From contig CACJWN010000002.1 in the NCBI GenBank assembly GCA_902597175.1, positions 62,001-126,000 of the forward strand: a stretch of DNA of 64,000 bases, given 5' to 3'. A program made the position numbers and the translations under genes. The stretch is from an uncultured Pelagibacteraceae bacterium (GTDB lineage: Bacteria > Pseudomonadota > Alphaproteobacteria > Pelagibacterales > Pelagibacteraceae). The number at the start of each line of letters is the position of its first letter. Positions within the stretch are counted from its first letter, which is position 1. The notes beneath the pieces were generated by a model. The model ran no database searches. It was not told the origin of the DNA and was given only the letters and a program-made list of their open reading frames with translations. Below are positions 1 through 8,393 of the stretch, piece after piece.

Positions 1-356
1 TTCTTTCAACTGGTTTGGGAGAAGTAATGGGTGCTAGAGACCAAGTAAGAATTATTGGTATCACAGCTCCTAAAAGAGTAGGTGATGCTCCAGAAGTCCC
101 AACTTTGAAAGAACAAGGATATGATGTTCAGTTTGTTAACTGGAGAGGTTTCTTTGCTCCTAAGAGTATGCCAAGTTCAGATGTTAAGAAGATCGAAAAA
201 ATGTTAGGCGATGTTCAAAAAACTCCTGAATGGGAAGCAGTAAGAAAAAGAAATGCTTGGGTGAATATCTATAACCCAGGACGTAAGTTTGACAGTTTCT
301 TAAAAGGTCAAACAAAAGAGATGACAGCGTTAATGAAAAAACTAGGCGTAATCTAG
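1..356 (+). CDS. tctC: TctC-family tricarboxylate-binding protein, C-terminal part
   Basis: This is the end of a periplasmic solute-binding protein of a tripartite tricarboxylate transporter (TTT). The reading frame is open to the window edge; the TTG at position 15 proposed by the ORF track is internal, because in-frame codons L-S-T-G precede it. The visible 113+ residues have the usual TctC ending, including the 'RVGDAPEVPTLKEQGYD' stretch typical of the last third of the family. It is followed at 22 nt by TctB and then TctA, the standard TTT order. The substrate cannot be read from the sequence; the family binds citrate, other di/tricarboxylates and aromatic acids. The N-terminus lies outside the window. 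Confidence 0.9.
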   Translation, partial: LSTGLGEVMGARDQVRIIGITAPKRVGDAPEVPTLKEQGYDVQFVNWRGFFAPKSMPSSDVKKIEKMLGDVQKTPEWEAVRKRNAWVNIYNPGRKFDSFLKGQTKEMTALMKKLGVI

Positions 357-371
357 TTGTTAACTTGAAGT

Positions 372-416
372 AAGAGCAGTGAAAATTAGTCCATCAAAAT
401 TAATTTCACTGCTCTT
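372..416 (+). promoter_or_regulatory. Perfect 13-bp inverted repeat at tctC/tctB junction, covering the tctB start
   Basis: The arm AAGAGCAGTGAAA (372-384) is exactly reverse-complementary to TTTCACTGCTCTT (404-416), with a 19-nt loop. The GTG start of tctB (379-381) and the only SD-like stretch before it (AAGAG) lie in the left arm. No clean T-run follows. As RNA it would hide the tctB initiation region and protect the 3' end of tctC mRNA. The structure is seen; the regulatory role is inferred. A different hairpin occupies the same junction in the second TTT operon. Confidence 0.6.
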
Positions 417-849
417 CTTTATCTTTTCAGGTTATTATTTATATACAGCCTATCAAATTCAAGTCTTTGCTTTTGATGAAAATGCACCATTTAATGCTAA
501 GACATTTCCAATTTATTTAGGTTTTGCTGGATTAGTTTTTTCTGCACTATACGTTATTTTACCGGAGACAAATCCTACTGACGTCGATTTAAAAGTTTTA
601 GATTATAAAAAAACTATAGGGTTAGTTATTTTAATGATCTTATATGGCTTAACTATTTTGAGAGCCGGATATTTTCTTTCAACTTCAATTTTTTTAGTCG
701 CCTCCTACATAATTTTAGGAGAACGAAAATGGATTTGGATATTTATTCTATCTTTTCCTTTTGTAGCAATATTTATGTACCTTCTTCACGGACTACTAAA
801 TATTTATTTACGTGATCCTTTTTTAAAATACTTAGGAATAATGGGATGA
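379..849 (+). CDS. tctB: TctB-family small membrane subunit of TTT transporter
   Basis: This is the small membrane subunit of a tripartite tricarboxylate transporter, 156 aa. Four hydrophobic segments are visible (about residues 8-28, 46-62, 78-98 and 103-140), as usual for TctB. I keep the GTG start at 379 because 'MKISPSKLISLLFF' aligns with the normal TctB N-terminus and no better start lies nearby. The stop overlaps the tctA start (ATGA at 846-849), so translation is probably coupled. The start codon is buried in an inverted repeat, annotated separately. Confidence 0.85.
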   Translation: MKISPSKLISLLFFIFSGYYLYTAYQIQVFAFDENAPFNAKTFPIYLGFAGLVFSALYVILPETNPTDVDLKVLDYKKTIGLVILMILYGLTILRAGYFLSTSIFLVASYIILGERKWIWIFILSFPFVAIFMYLLHGLLNIYLRDPFLKYLGIMG

Positions 850-2345
850 TTGAAGGAATACTAATAGGATTACAAACTGCTTTATCACTCAAAAATTTAA
901 TGATGGTGATGATTGGTTGTTTTGCCGGAACAATTATTGGAATGCTTCCAGGCTTAGGACCTATGACAGCTATAGCATTAATGATACCGATTACTTATGG
1001 TTTTGATCCATCAACAGGATTAATTTTAATGGCCGGGGTTTATTACGGTGCAGTCTTTGGTGGATCAACTTCTTCAATTTTAATTAATGCACCTGGTGTT
1101 CCAGGAACTGTAGCTACTTCTTTTGACGGTTATCCAATGGCACAACAAGGTAAAGCTGGTAAAGCTTTAGCAATAGCTGCTTATAGTTCATTTGCAGGAG
1201 GAACAATCTCTGCAATCTTTTTACTTATTGCGGCACCTAGTTTATCTTTAGTAAGTTTATCTTTTAGATCTCCAGATTATTTTGGTTTAATGATCCTTGG
1301 TTTGACTGCTGTAGCAGCATTTTCATCAAAAGGTAATTTTTTAAAAGCTATGATGATGGTAGTTTTAGGATTAATGTTAGCTAGTGTCGGTCAAGATACT
1401 CTTTCAGATATTCCAAGATTTACTTTTAATAACATGAATTTATCAGATGGAATTAGTTTCGTTTTAGTTGTTATGGCTACTTTTGCTATGACTGAAGCAT
1501 TGACATTAATTTTTAAAGCTAAAGATCCAACTAAAGCTGCAAAACAAATCTCTCTTTCACAACTAGGTTCTATTAAACTCGATAAAACTGAGACAAAAAA
1601 AATGGTCACAACAATTCCTAGGTCATCTGTTTTAGGATTTATAGTTGGAGTTTTGCCAGGTGCAGGTGCAACAATCGCATCTTTCTTAGCTTATGGTATG
1701 GAAAGAAATTTTGTCAATGATGAGGAAAAACAAAAATTTGGTAAAGGAAGTGTAAATGGTATAGCTGCTCCAGAAACTGCTAACAACGCAGCATGCTCTG
1801 GTTCGTTTGTTCCTCTTCTCACATTAGGAATACCTGGAAGCGGAACCACGGCTGTTATGTTGGGAGCTTTGTTAGGTTTTGGTATCCAACCAGGTCCAAG
1901 ATTATATCAAACAAATCCTGAGATTTTTTGGTCTGTGATTATGTCAATGTACATTGGAATGGTTGTTCTCTTAATACTTAACCTTCCTTTAATTCCGTAT
2001 ATTGCCAGAGTTTTAGCAACACCTAGAACTTTTTTAATTCCTTTAATTTTATTCTTTTCACTGACTGGAGTATATTTAATGTCCTTTAACAATTTCGATA
2101 TTTACTTGATGATTGGTATTGCGGTTGTAGCAACTATGCTTCGTTTATATAATTTTCCAATGCCACCTCTCATACTTGCATTTGTACTTGGAGGTTTAAT
2201 GGAAGAAAATTTAAGAAGATCTCTATTAATTAGTGATGGTTCATGGACATTTTTATGGGATAGACCCTTAACACTTATAATAATGTTGACAATATTAGCC
2301 ATAGTAGGATGGCAAATTTACAGGAGTTTTTTTGATAAAAAATAG
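846..2345 (+). CDS. tctA: TctA-family large permease subunit of TTT transporter
   Basis: This is the 499-aa large permease subunit of a tripartite tricarboxylate transporter, with about 10-12 membrane segments. The family hallmarks are clear: an N-terminal 'GMLPGLGPMTAIALMIP' loop, 'INAPGVPGTVATSFDGYPM', and the repeated second-half glycine-rich loop 'LPGAGATIASF' followed by 'GIAAPETANNAACSGSFVP' and 'LGIPGSGTTAVMLGA'. It takes solute from TctC and imports it with cations. Length and ends fit the family. It is the last gene of the first TTT operon in the window; a weak GTGTT/AACAC repeat just after it lacks a T-run. Confidence 0.95.
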   Translation: MIEGILIGLQTALSLKNLMMVMIGCFAGTIIGMLPGLGPMTAIALMIPITYGFDPSTGLILMAGVYYGAVFGGSTSSILINAPGVPGTVATSFDGYPMAQQGKAGKALAIAAYSSFAGGTISAIFLLIAAPSLSLVSLSFRSPDYFGLMILGLTAVAAFSSKGNFLKAMMMVVLGLMLASVGQDTLSDIPRFTFNNMNLSDGISFVLVVMATFAMTEALTLIFKAKDPTKAAKQISLSQLGSIKLDKTETKKMVTTIPRSSVLGFIVGVLPGAGATIASFLAYGMERNFVNDEEKQKFGKGSVNGIAAPETANNAACSGSFVPLLTLGIPGSGTTAVMLGALLGFGIQPGPRLYQTNPEIFWSVIMSMYIGMVVLLILNLPLIPYIARVLATPRTFLIPLILFFSLTGVYLMSFNNFDIYLMIGIAVVATMLRLYNFPMPPLILAFVLGGLMEENLRRSLLISDGSWTFLWDRPLTLIIMLTILAIVGWQIYRSFFDKK

Positions 2346-2419
2346 CATATGTGGTGTTATTGCAACACAAGAAATAGCATAAATATTGACTAATTTGACT
2401 ATACAAGAATTAATTGAAT

Positions 2420-2448
2420 TTGACGATTATTGTGTAAACGTTTAAATA
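2420..2448 (+). promoter_or_regulatory. Promoter with LacI-type operator-like palindrome in the spacer
   Basis: A -35 box TTGACG (2420-2425) and a -10 box TAAATA (2443-2448) are separated by exactly 17 nt and precede the outer-membrane protein gene. Between them is the perfect palindrome TAAACGTTTA (2435-2444). In the wider form TGTAAACGTTTAAA it resembles operators of LacI/CcpA-type repressors, which centre on a CpG. A repressor there would block the promoter. The bases are seen; the function is inferred, and no LacI-family gene lies in the window. Confidence 0.5.
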
Positions 2449-2482
2449 AACACTAATATTAATATTAATATAAGGTTTTAAA

Positions 2483-3133
2483 ATGAAAAAAATAATTAGT
2501 TCAATAGCTGGTTCAATTCTTCTATTTTGGACTTCTTTTGCTCAAGCAGAAGGCTTCCAAATTGGTGTGGGATTAATGGCCGGTCAACTTAATGCAGATG
2601 GTACTGAAACAGAAGGTACTGCTGCTGATACATCTGATAGATCAAAATCTTTCGATGAAATGTTCTACGGTGCCGACATATTCGCGGAAGTCGTTGGCGA
2701 CAATGGTTTCACGATAGGTTTATCGTACATTCCGGTTGATCTCGAAATCGGTAGTGGTTCTAGAACTGATACTGCTGTAGCAACTTCTGCAGGTGGTGCA
2801 GAAAACGATACTGGTACAAGAACTGCTAGTGCTGATGTTGAAGACTTAATTACACTTTATACAAACATGCCAATGGGTTCTAATGGTTGGTATGCATTAT
2901 TAGGTTATCACATGGCAACAGTCACAACTACCGAAACGCTTCCTAATTCAAGCTATGGTAATGAGGATATCACTGGTTACCAACTTGGTCTTGGAAAAAG
3001 AGACGGAAATAGAAAAATTGAGTTATCTTATTCAGATTTCGAAACTATAGATATTTCAGCAACAGGTGGAAACACTAACAGTATATCTGCAAATGCTGAC
3101 TCTTTACAATTAAGACTATCTTTCGGATTTTAA
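2483..3133 (+). CDS. Putative outer-membrane beta-barrel protein
   Basis: This 216-aa protein has a clear signal peptide (about residues 1-22, ending 'TSFAQA') followed by alternating polar/hydrophobic strands and a C-terminal phenylalanine ('LRLSFGF'), as expected for a small outer-membrane beta-barrel recognised by the Bam complex. Long Thr/Ser/Gly/Ala-rich stretches (about residues 35-55 and 90-115) would be surface loops. I do not recognise a specific family; opacity-type small porins are the nearest idea. The gene stands alone, with its own promoter and terminator. The segment near 2685-2750 is richer in GTC, GCC, CTC and CG-containing codons than its neighbours, which may mark high expression or a recombined segment. 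Confidence 0.7.
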   Translation: MKKIISSIAGSILLFWTSFAQAEGFQIGVGLMAGQLNADGTETEGTAADTSDRSKSFDEMFYGADIFAEVVGDNGFTIGLSYIPVDLEIGSGSRTDTAVATSAGGAENDTGTRTASADVEDLITLYTNMPMGSNGWYALLGYHMATVTTTETLPNSSYGNEDITGYQLGLGKRDGNRKIELSYSDFETIDISATGGNTNSISANADSLQLRLSFGF

Positions 3134-3154
3134 ATAAATAATTTTTAAAAAATT

Positions 3155-3190
3155 AAACCCATTCTTTTAATTAAGAGTGGGTTTTTTTTT
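3155..3190 (+). terminator. Rho-independent terminator of the outer-membrane protein gene
   Basis: AAACCCATTCTT (3155-3166) pairs with AAGAGTGGGTTT (3173-3184) through one G-T wobble, with a 6-nt TTAATT loop, and the T-run continues to 3190. The T-run overlaps the stop codon region of the convergent DoxX gene, so a single element separates the two genes. Confidence 0.85.
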
Positions 3191-3575
3191 ATAATCTTAC
3201 GTATTTTTTTTCTTTATCAACTGACCAGTCTTTAGTTCCATTTACTACAATGAATAAAAAGCCACCTGCTAAACCAATATTTTTTAAAAAAGAAATTACT
3301 TGTCCTTGATTTGAAAAATCAAAATGAAATAAAAATGCAGTAGCAATACAAAAAGTTGCAAGTATACCTGCAGATATTCTTGCGTTATATCCAATAATAA
3401 CAAATACTGGTAAAATAATTTCTAAAGCTATTGTGGGATAAAGTAAAAAACCTGGCACACCGTAACCTTCCATCCATGACATCGATCCATCAATATTAAA
3501 TATTTTATTGTAAGCTGAGATTAAAAACAAAGCTGAAATAAAAATTCTTCCTAAAAAATCTAAAATATTTACCAT
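3189..3575 (-). CDS. DoxX-family membrane protein
   Basis: This 128-aa integral membrane protein has four hydrophobic segments. The N-terminal pattern 'FLGRIFISALFLISAYNKI' followed by a short loop and 'LEIILPVFVIIGYNARISAG' is typical of DoxX/DoxD-like proteins (YphA/YqjF group). The family is linked to thiol and redox stress, but the role of this member cannot be read from sequence. It converges with the outer-membrane protein and shares the terminator zone. It is transcribed in the same direction as the TauE gene upstream but is separated from it by a hairpin. Confidence 0.8.
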   Translation of the reverse strand: MVNILDFLGRIFISALFLISAYNKIFNIDGSMSWMEGYGVPGFLLYPTIALEIILPVFVIIGYNARISAGILATFCIATAFLFHFDFSNQGQVISFLKNIGLAGGFLFIVVNGTKDWSVDKEKKYVRL

Positions 3576-3605
3576 ATTAAGAATTTAAATAACTTCAAAG
3601 CAATG

Positions 3606-3640
3606 TCAAAAAACGATCTGTTTAAAACAGGTTTTTTTTA
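3606..3640 (-). terminator. Probable terminator after TauE gene
   Basis: Read on the minus strand, a hairpin around CTGTTTTAAACAG is followed by ATCG and a six-T run just after the TauE stop codon. The stem is short and AT-rich, so the call is moderate. It would separate the PrpD-MmgE-TauE operon from doxX. Confidence 0.45.
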
Positions 3641-3641
3641 G

Positions 3642-4415
3642 TTAGAATGTTAAAGCCCTATAGATCATTACAGCGCCTCCAAGCACTACACAGACTTCAA
3701 TAATAATTGTATGCATCTTAACACCAAGTTTATCTGCTATTTTTTTTGCTGTATAAGATCCAAATATAGAAACTAGACCAATTAGAGATCCAACATATAA
3801 AGCATCTAAGTTTAATAAACCTAAATTCCAAAATGATATAAGTCTTATTGTGCAATTGATTAATGTTACAAAAGCATCAGTGCCGATAATCTGTCCTCCG
3901 ACCAAACCGTTTGCAGCTAGAGCTGTAAGCAAAACAGAACCTGGACCTAATATTACTCCGCTTATTGTTCCATAAAAAATTGCCATTATCCCTAAACCAA
4001 ACCACCCAATATTAAGATTTATTTTTTTAAAAACTCTTCTTAAAATAACAATAAACGCTAAACCAAAACCTAAACAAAAATATAATGTTTTTTCTGATAC
4101 CGCTGCATAGAAATTTGTTCCTGCTATTAAAAAAGGGGTAGATATGATTGCAAAGTAAAAACCTTTTTTCCAAAAAATATTTTTTCTGTAATAATACATT
4201 CTTGATAAGTTCGAAAATAAGACAAACACAGACATTAATGGGACTAAAAGTTTTACAGGTATAAAAGGAGAGACCAACAAACCTAAAGTCATACCACCTC
4301 CATAGCCGGAAATACCAGATACAACTGAAGCAAAAAAAGCAGTTAAGATTAATATTGAGAGTTCTAAAAAACCAAGGCTTGCAAAAAGAGCTGCTATATC
4401 AAAATTTGACTCCAT
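3642..4415 (-). CDS. TauE/SafE-family sulfite/organic anion exporter
   Basis: This 257-aa membrane protein has eight hydrophobic segments in two repeats. The first repeat begins with the family signature 'FFASVVSGISGYGGGM' and the second has 'ISGVILGPGSVLLTALAANG'. TauE/SafE proteins move sulfite, sulfonates or small organic acids; members next to carboxylate-catabolism genes may handle carboxylates. It abuts the MmgE/PrpD gene upstream (stop at 4416, start at 4415), so it is the third gene of a PrpD-MmgE-TauE operon. A second, only distantly similar TauE lies at 12525-13283, again directly after an MmgE/PrpD gene. Confidence 0.85.
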   Translation of the reverse strand: MESNFDIAALFASLGFLELSILILTAFFASVVSGISGYGGGMTLGLLVSPFIPVKLLVPLMSVFVLFSNLSRMYYYRKNIFWKKGFYFAIISTPFLIAGTNFYAAVSEKTLYFCLGFGLAFIVILRRVFKKINLNIGWFGLGIMAIFYGTISGVILGPGSVLLTALAANGLVGGQIIGTDAFVTLINCTIRLISFWNLGLLNLDALYVGSLIGLVSIFGSYTAKKIADKLGVKMHTIIIEVCVVLGGAVMIYRALTF

Positions 4416-5768
4416 TTACTCTTTTAAGTTCAAATTACAGAGTTCAACTAATTCATCTACTGTGAAATTTTTATGGAGAATAAGATCAATTAAATCATCT
4501 GTTTGACTTGTTTTGAATACTTCCAATAATCGTTTTGATTTCGTCACAATATCCTTTTCATCCATTGGGTTATCAGGAGTGCCCCTAACTGACTTGGCGT
4601 GGTAAAATAATTCCTTATTATTACTAAATTTTATTCTAATTTTTGATTGCCTTTCAGGTCTTGCAATCGCTAATTCATCGCTAGAAACCGCTTTAATCTT
4701 TTTTCTTAAACTCACAACCTCAGGATCATCAAATAATTTTTCATCATGAGCCTCTACGTAACCCATTTTCTTTTTTATTAAATGAACGGCTATTAAATGC
4801 TGAGCACTTATTGATAAAATTTCTCTGTCATTTACAATGTGATACCTATCTGAGGGTATATCCACAACTAATTCAGTTATATCTTTATGATCAAATTTAT
4901 TATTTTTTAATAAATATTCAATAGCATCCATCATTGATTGAATTGGGGATCCTACTGACCATTTTTTTAGAGAAGCAGTATCAATTTTGAAATTCTCTCC
5001 AAGTTTTTCTACTATTAGCTTTGGATTTGGATTATGGGCAAATCCCTCATGAAAACCTCTTTCACCTAACAGTGGGTCGGTTACTGATGTAAAATTTTCT
5101 TTAGCTAAGAGGGCAGAATAAATTGCGTTTCTAGTTGTCATACCTGAAAATACGAATGCTTTCTCAATATGATCCGGGTCTCTATTCCAACACGCTAAAC
5201 CCGAAGTTTGTTGAACTGTGTATGATAAAAGATAATTACATTGTTCATGAGTTAGCTTAAGTAAAGCACCTGCTGAGGCAGCACAACCAAATATTGGCCC
5301 GATACTATGAGTAGCAAAAATAGAAGTTTTAGGAGTTTTATATCCTAAGCTTGTTGTAATTCTTACACCTACGTCATAACCTAAAGCAATTGCTTTAAGG
5401 ATTTCTTCACTACCTAATTTTTCTCTTTCAGCTACCGCTAAAGTAGCAGGGACGATAGCACAACCTGGATGAAATCTACCTTCTGTTGTTGAGTCATCAG
5501 TCTCATTTGCATGCGCTGCCATTCCATTGGAAAAACCAGCATTAATTGCTGAAACTTTTATATCGCTTCCAAGCAATGTGGACTCTTTTACACCACCTTG
5601 TGCTTTTGAGAATTTAAAAGCTTTTTTTCCAGGCAGCAGTAATCTACCAGTAAGTATAGATACTAGTGTATCTAATAGATGAAATCGAGTTTTAAACTCT
5701 GTTTTTTGTGGCAAGTCATTACTTAAAGCTTTAGAAATATATTTAGTTAATTCTTGTTGTACGTCCAT
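4416..5768 (-). CDS. MmgE/PrpD-family protein (paralog A)
   Basis: This 450-aa MmgE/PrpD-family protein belongs to the fold that includes 2-methylcitrate dehydratase, cis-aconitate decarboxylase and iminodisuccinate epimerase. The N-terminal helical domain carries the active-site region 'MAAHANETDDS' and 'RFHPGCAIVPATLA' (about residues 80-115), and 'HSIGPIFGCAASAGALL' follows near 150. The C-terminal domain starts near residue 270. The exact reaction is unknown. The start ATG overlaps the stop of the PrpD-like gene by one base (TAATG), which points to coupled translation. It is one of four such paralogs here. Confidence 0.85.
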   Translation of the reverse strand: MDVQQELTKYISKALSNDLPQKTEFKTRFHLLDTLVSILTGRLLLPGKKAFKFSKAQGGVKESTLLGSDIKVSAINAGFSNGMAAHANETDDSTTEGRFHPGCAIVPATLAVAEREKLGSEEILKAIALGYDVGVRITTSLGYKTPKTSIFATHSIGPIFGCAASAGALLKLTHEQCNYLLSYTVQQTSGLACWNRDPDHIEKAFVFSGMTTRNAIYSALLAKENFTSVTDPLLGERGFHEGFAHNPNPKLIVEKLGENFKIDTASLKKWSVGSPIQSMMDAIEYLLKNNKFDHKDITELVVDIPSDRYHIVNDREILSISAQHLIAVHLIKKKMGYVEAHDEKLFDDPEVVSLRKKIKAVSSDELAIARPERQSKIRIKFSNNKELFYHAKSVRGTPDNPMDEKDIVTKSKRLLEVFKTSQTDDLIDLILHKNFTVDELVELCNLNLKE

Positions 5769-7279
5769 TAATAAATTCCTTTAATTTTATTATTATCTAA
5801 ATTCAAAAAACCCTCTTTACAATTCACATTAAGTCTTTTTACATCATCTTGGTTTAAATTGCTTAAATTATCAATCAAATTTAAAAATCTTTGTTCTTCT
5901 TTTTCTTCTACAATATTTTTAAACAATTTTTTCATCTTATTAATATAATTTTCTCTTACAAAAGGTGTTTTACCTTTGGGATGTGCATTTGCATAATCTA
6001 ATTGGTCAGTAATTTTATCATTATTATTTAATATAATTTCAACTTTTGCTCCTTGAGCTTTCTTTAAAGGATCACTCACATCATAATATTTTTTATTCCA
6101 TTCATCACTTTCGAACGTTTCAATTTTATTCCACAAATCAATAGTTTCTTTCCTCTTTTTTCTATTTTCTGCGTAACTTTTTTCATGGTGCCATTCACCG
6201 TCTTCAAGCGCTACTGCAAATATATACATTGCAGAATGATCGAGTGTTTCTCTTGAGGCCTCAGGACTATATTTTTCTTTGTCATTACTTCCACTACCCA
6301 TAACTATGTGAGTGTACTCTTTCGTAAATATATTTATTTTTTTTATTTCCTTTGTGTCTTTAATCTTTTTTCTCATATTAAACGCTAAATCAATTAACGA
6401 GTTTCCGTGATATCCAGCTGAATGTTCTTTTGTAAAAGTATTTAAAATTCCTTCTCTTGGCTCATTGGTCTCAGGAAGTTGAATTTTAATCTCTTCGCTA
6501 ATTTTTTTTAATAAAATTTGAACAATTCCATAATCACCTTCCCAAACAGGACTTGGAGAAGTATCTCCTCTGATCGCTCTATCTATTGCATCAATTGCAT
6601 TTTTTCCAACTAATCCAGGGGCGTATGCTTTCCAACTTGACAACTTACCTTTTCTTCCTTGTCTTGTAAAAACTGAGGTATGAGCACTCCACTGTATTGC
6701 TTGGTAAATCGTTTCAGTATCAAGTTTTAATAGTTTACCTAGCCCACTTGTAATAGCTGGACCTAAATGACCAACGTGATCTATTCGGTTAGGATTAAGG
6801 GCTATAGACAACGATAACCTTAGTTGTGTCTCGTAACTAGTGGCTATTGCTTTTACTAATTCTTCTCCATTACAATTTTTTTGCTGAGCTACAGCTAATA
6901 TTGTGGGAATACAATCTCCAGGATGACAAGTCTCTTTGGCCATTATATTGTCGTGAAAATCTAATTCTCTTACAGCTACAGCATTAGCCCATGCAGCCCA
7001 CTGACAATCATATTTTTTACTTTGATCTAAACCAAAAAGAGTTGATCCATAATTATTTTCAAATTTCATTGCTTGAGCTCTAGCAATTTTGACCGCTTTA
7101 TTATTTAATGCAGCGATTGCAACCCCTGCGTTATCTATAATTCTATTGCCAACCATATCTGAAATTTCTTTAGTTAAACTCCAATCTTCTGCGGCCATAT
7201 TTGCAATAAGCCATGCAAGTTGATTTTCTTTTTCTATTTTTGTTCCAGGTTTTTGAAGTTTAATTTTGTAAGATTTCAT
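5768..7279 (-). CDS. PrpD-like 2-methylcitrate dehydratase family protein (paralog B)
   Basis: This is the largest MmgE/PrpD paralog in the window. It is nearer to true PrpD (2-methylcitrate dehydratase) than the others: 'NRIIDNAGVAIAALN', 'WAAWANAVAVRELDFHDN' and 'CHPGDCIPTILAVAQ' follow the PrpD pattern, including the actinobacterial form. The ORF track starts at a TTG (7339), but PrpD proteins normally begin just before a segment like 'KLQKPG..IEKENQLAW'. I therefore choose the ATG at 7279 (503 aa); an ATG at 7294 is also possible. It is first in a PrpD-MmgE-TauE operon and divergent from the second TctCBA operon. Activity on methylcitrate is plausible but unproven, since no PrpC is present. 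Confidence 0.8.
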   Translation of the reverse strand: MKSYKIKLQKPGTKIEKENQLAWLIANMAAEDWSLTKEISDMVGNRIIDNAGVAIAALNNKAVKIARAQAMKFENNYGSTLFGLDQSKKYDCQWAAWANAVAVRELDFHDNIMAKETCHPGDCIPTILAVAQQKNCNGEELVKAIATSYETQLRLSLSIALNPNRIDHVGHLGPAITSGLGKLLKLDTETIYQAIQWSAHTSVFTRQGRKGKLSSWKAYAPGLVGKNAIDAIDRAIRGDTSPSPVWEGDYGIVQILLKKISEEIKIQLPETNEPREGILNTFTKEHSAGYHGNSLIDLAFNMRKKIKDTKEIKKINIFTKEYTHIVMGSGSNDKEKYSPEASRETLDHSAMYIFAVALEDGEWHHEKSYAENRKKRKETIDLWNKIETFESDEWNKKYYDVSDPLKKAQGAKVEIILNNNDKITDQLDYANAHPKGKTPFVRENYINKMKKLFKNIVEEKEEQRFLNLIDNLSNLNQDDVKRLNVNCKEGFLNLDNNKIKGIY

Positions 7280-7376
7280 AATATGAAATGACATTTTACA
7301 TATTGAACTTAAGTCTAATATCGTGTTAACTTTTGTCAATTATATATAACAACTAACAAACAAAATGGGAGAATAT

Positions 7377-8390
7377 ATGATAAAATTAACTAAAAAGTTT
7401 TTTGCTTTATCTGCGTTCTTATCTGCACTTGTTTTTGCTTCATTTGCTATAATTTCAAATGCTGAGGCATCTTCTCATTCTAAGAAGAAAGGAACTTTTG
7501 CTACTGAGGCTTGCGATCCAATCCAAGTAGTAATTCACGCTTCTTACGGTGGTGGAACTGATACGACTGCAAGAATGATGTCTATTAGATCTAGAAGAAC
7601 TCTTGCTGCTGATATGCAAATTGTTGGTAAAAGAGGTGGATCAGGAGCTAAAGCTCAGAACTACACTTTAACTAGACCAAAAGATGGTTGTACAATAATG
7701 GCTCTAACTGAGTCTCACTTGTATACTATGGCTAGAGGAAAATCTGACATGAAGATCGATGATCTTGTTGGAGTTGCTAGAGCTATGGAAGAACCAACTT
7801 TTATTGTTGTTAACGCTAAAAATAAAGAGTTAAGCACAATTAAAAAGTTTATCAAAAGATCTCAAAAGAAACCTATCGTAACTGCTATCGCATCTATTGG
7901 AGGAACAGAGCACATTGGAATGTATAACTATTCTAAAACTGCTGGTGTGCCTTTCAAAGCGGTATCATTTGGATCAGGAGCGCAAAGCTTACAAGCATTA
8001 GCTTCTGGTAAAGTAGAGGCTTCATTACTTAACCCTTCTGAAGCAGCGGCTTTAATTGAAGATAAAAAAATTAAAGCAATTCTATTGTTACATGACAAAA
8101 AAATGGCTGATTATCCAAAAGTACCAACTTCGTACGAAATGGGTCATGAAGTTAAAGTTGTGACTACAAGAGGTTACGCTGTACTTAAAGGAACTCCACC
8201 AGAGAGAATAAAAGAACTTTCTGATGGAATGGTAAAAGCTATGCAACATGAAACTTTTGGAAATTATCTTAAAGGTGCATCTCTAGACCCTAAAACTAGC
8301 CCAGCTGGTACAGAGGTTTGGGATAAGCAACTTAAAGAAAATTACAAAAAAGCTGCAGAAGCTCTTAAAGGTTTAGGTTTAACTAATTAG
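7377..8390 (+). CDS. tctC: TctC-family tricarboxylate-binding protein
   Basis: This is the periplasmic solute-binding protein of the second TTT system (337 aa). I start at the ATG at 7377, not the track's 7365, because the SD-like GGGAGA (7367-7372) lies just before it and the resulting N-terminus is a clean signal peptide ending near 'SNAEA'. The mature protein shows the TctC pattern 'VVIHASYGGGTDTTARMM' near residue 50 and 'PTSYEMGHEV' in the last third. It is followed at 3 nt by TctB. The codons look biased toward preferred ones, fitting high expression. It is divergent from the PrpD operon, across a gap of about 97 bp that should hold both promoters. Confidence 0.9.
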   Translation: MIKLTKKFFALSAFLSALVFASFAIISNAEASSHSKKKGTFATEACDPIQVVIHASYGGGTDTTARMMSIRSRRTLAADMQIVGKRGGSGAKAQNYTLTRPKDGCTIMALTESHLYTMARGKSDMKIDDLVGVARAMEEPTFIVVNAKNKELSTIKKFIKRSQKKPIVTAIASIGGTEHIGMYNYSKTAGVPFKAVSFGSGAQSLQALASGKVEASLLNPSEAAALIEDKKIKAILLLHDKKMADYPKVPTSYEMGHEVKVVTTRGYAVLKGTPPERIKELSDGMVKAMQHETFGNYLKGASLDPKTSPAGTEVWDKQLKENYKKAAEALKGLGLTN

Positions 8391-8393
8391 TTA

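Noticed and set aside
2350-2366. GTGTT/AACAC hairpin after the first tctA
   Set aside because: Only five base pairs and no T-run, too weak for a terminator call.
7280-7339. N-terminal extension of the PrpD-like gene from a TTG start
   Set aside because: The extra 20 residues do not resemble the family N-terminus, and the ATG at 7279 places the known PrpD start correctly.
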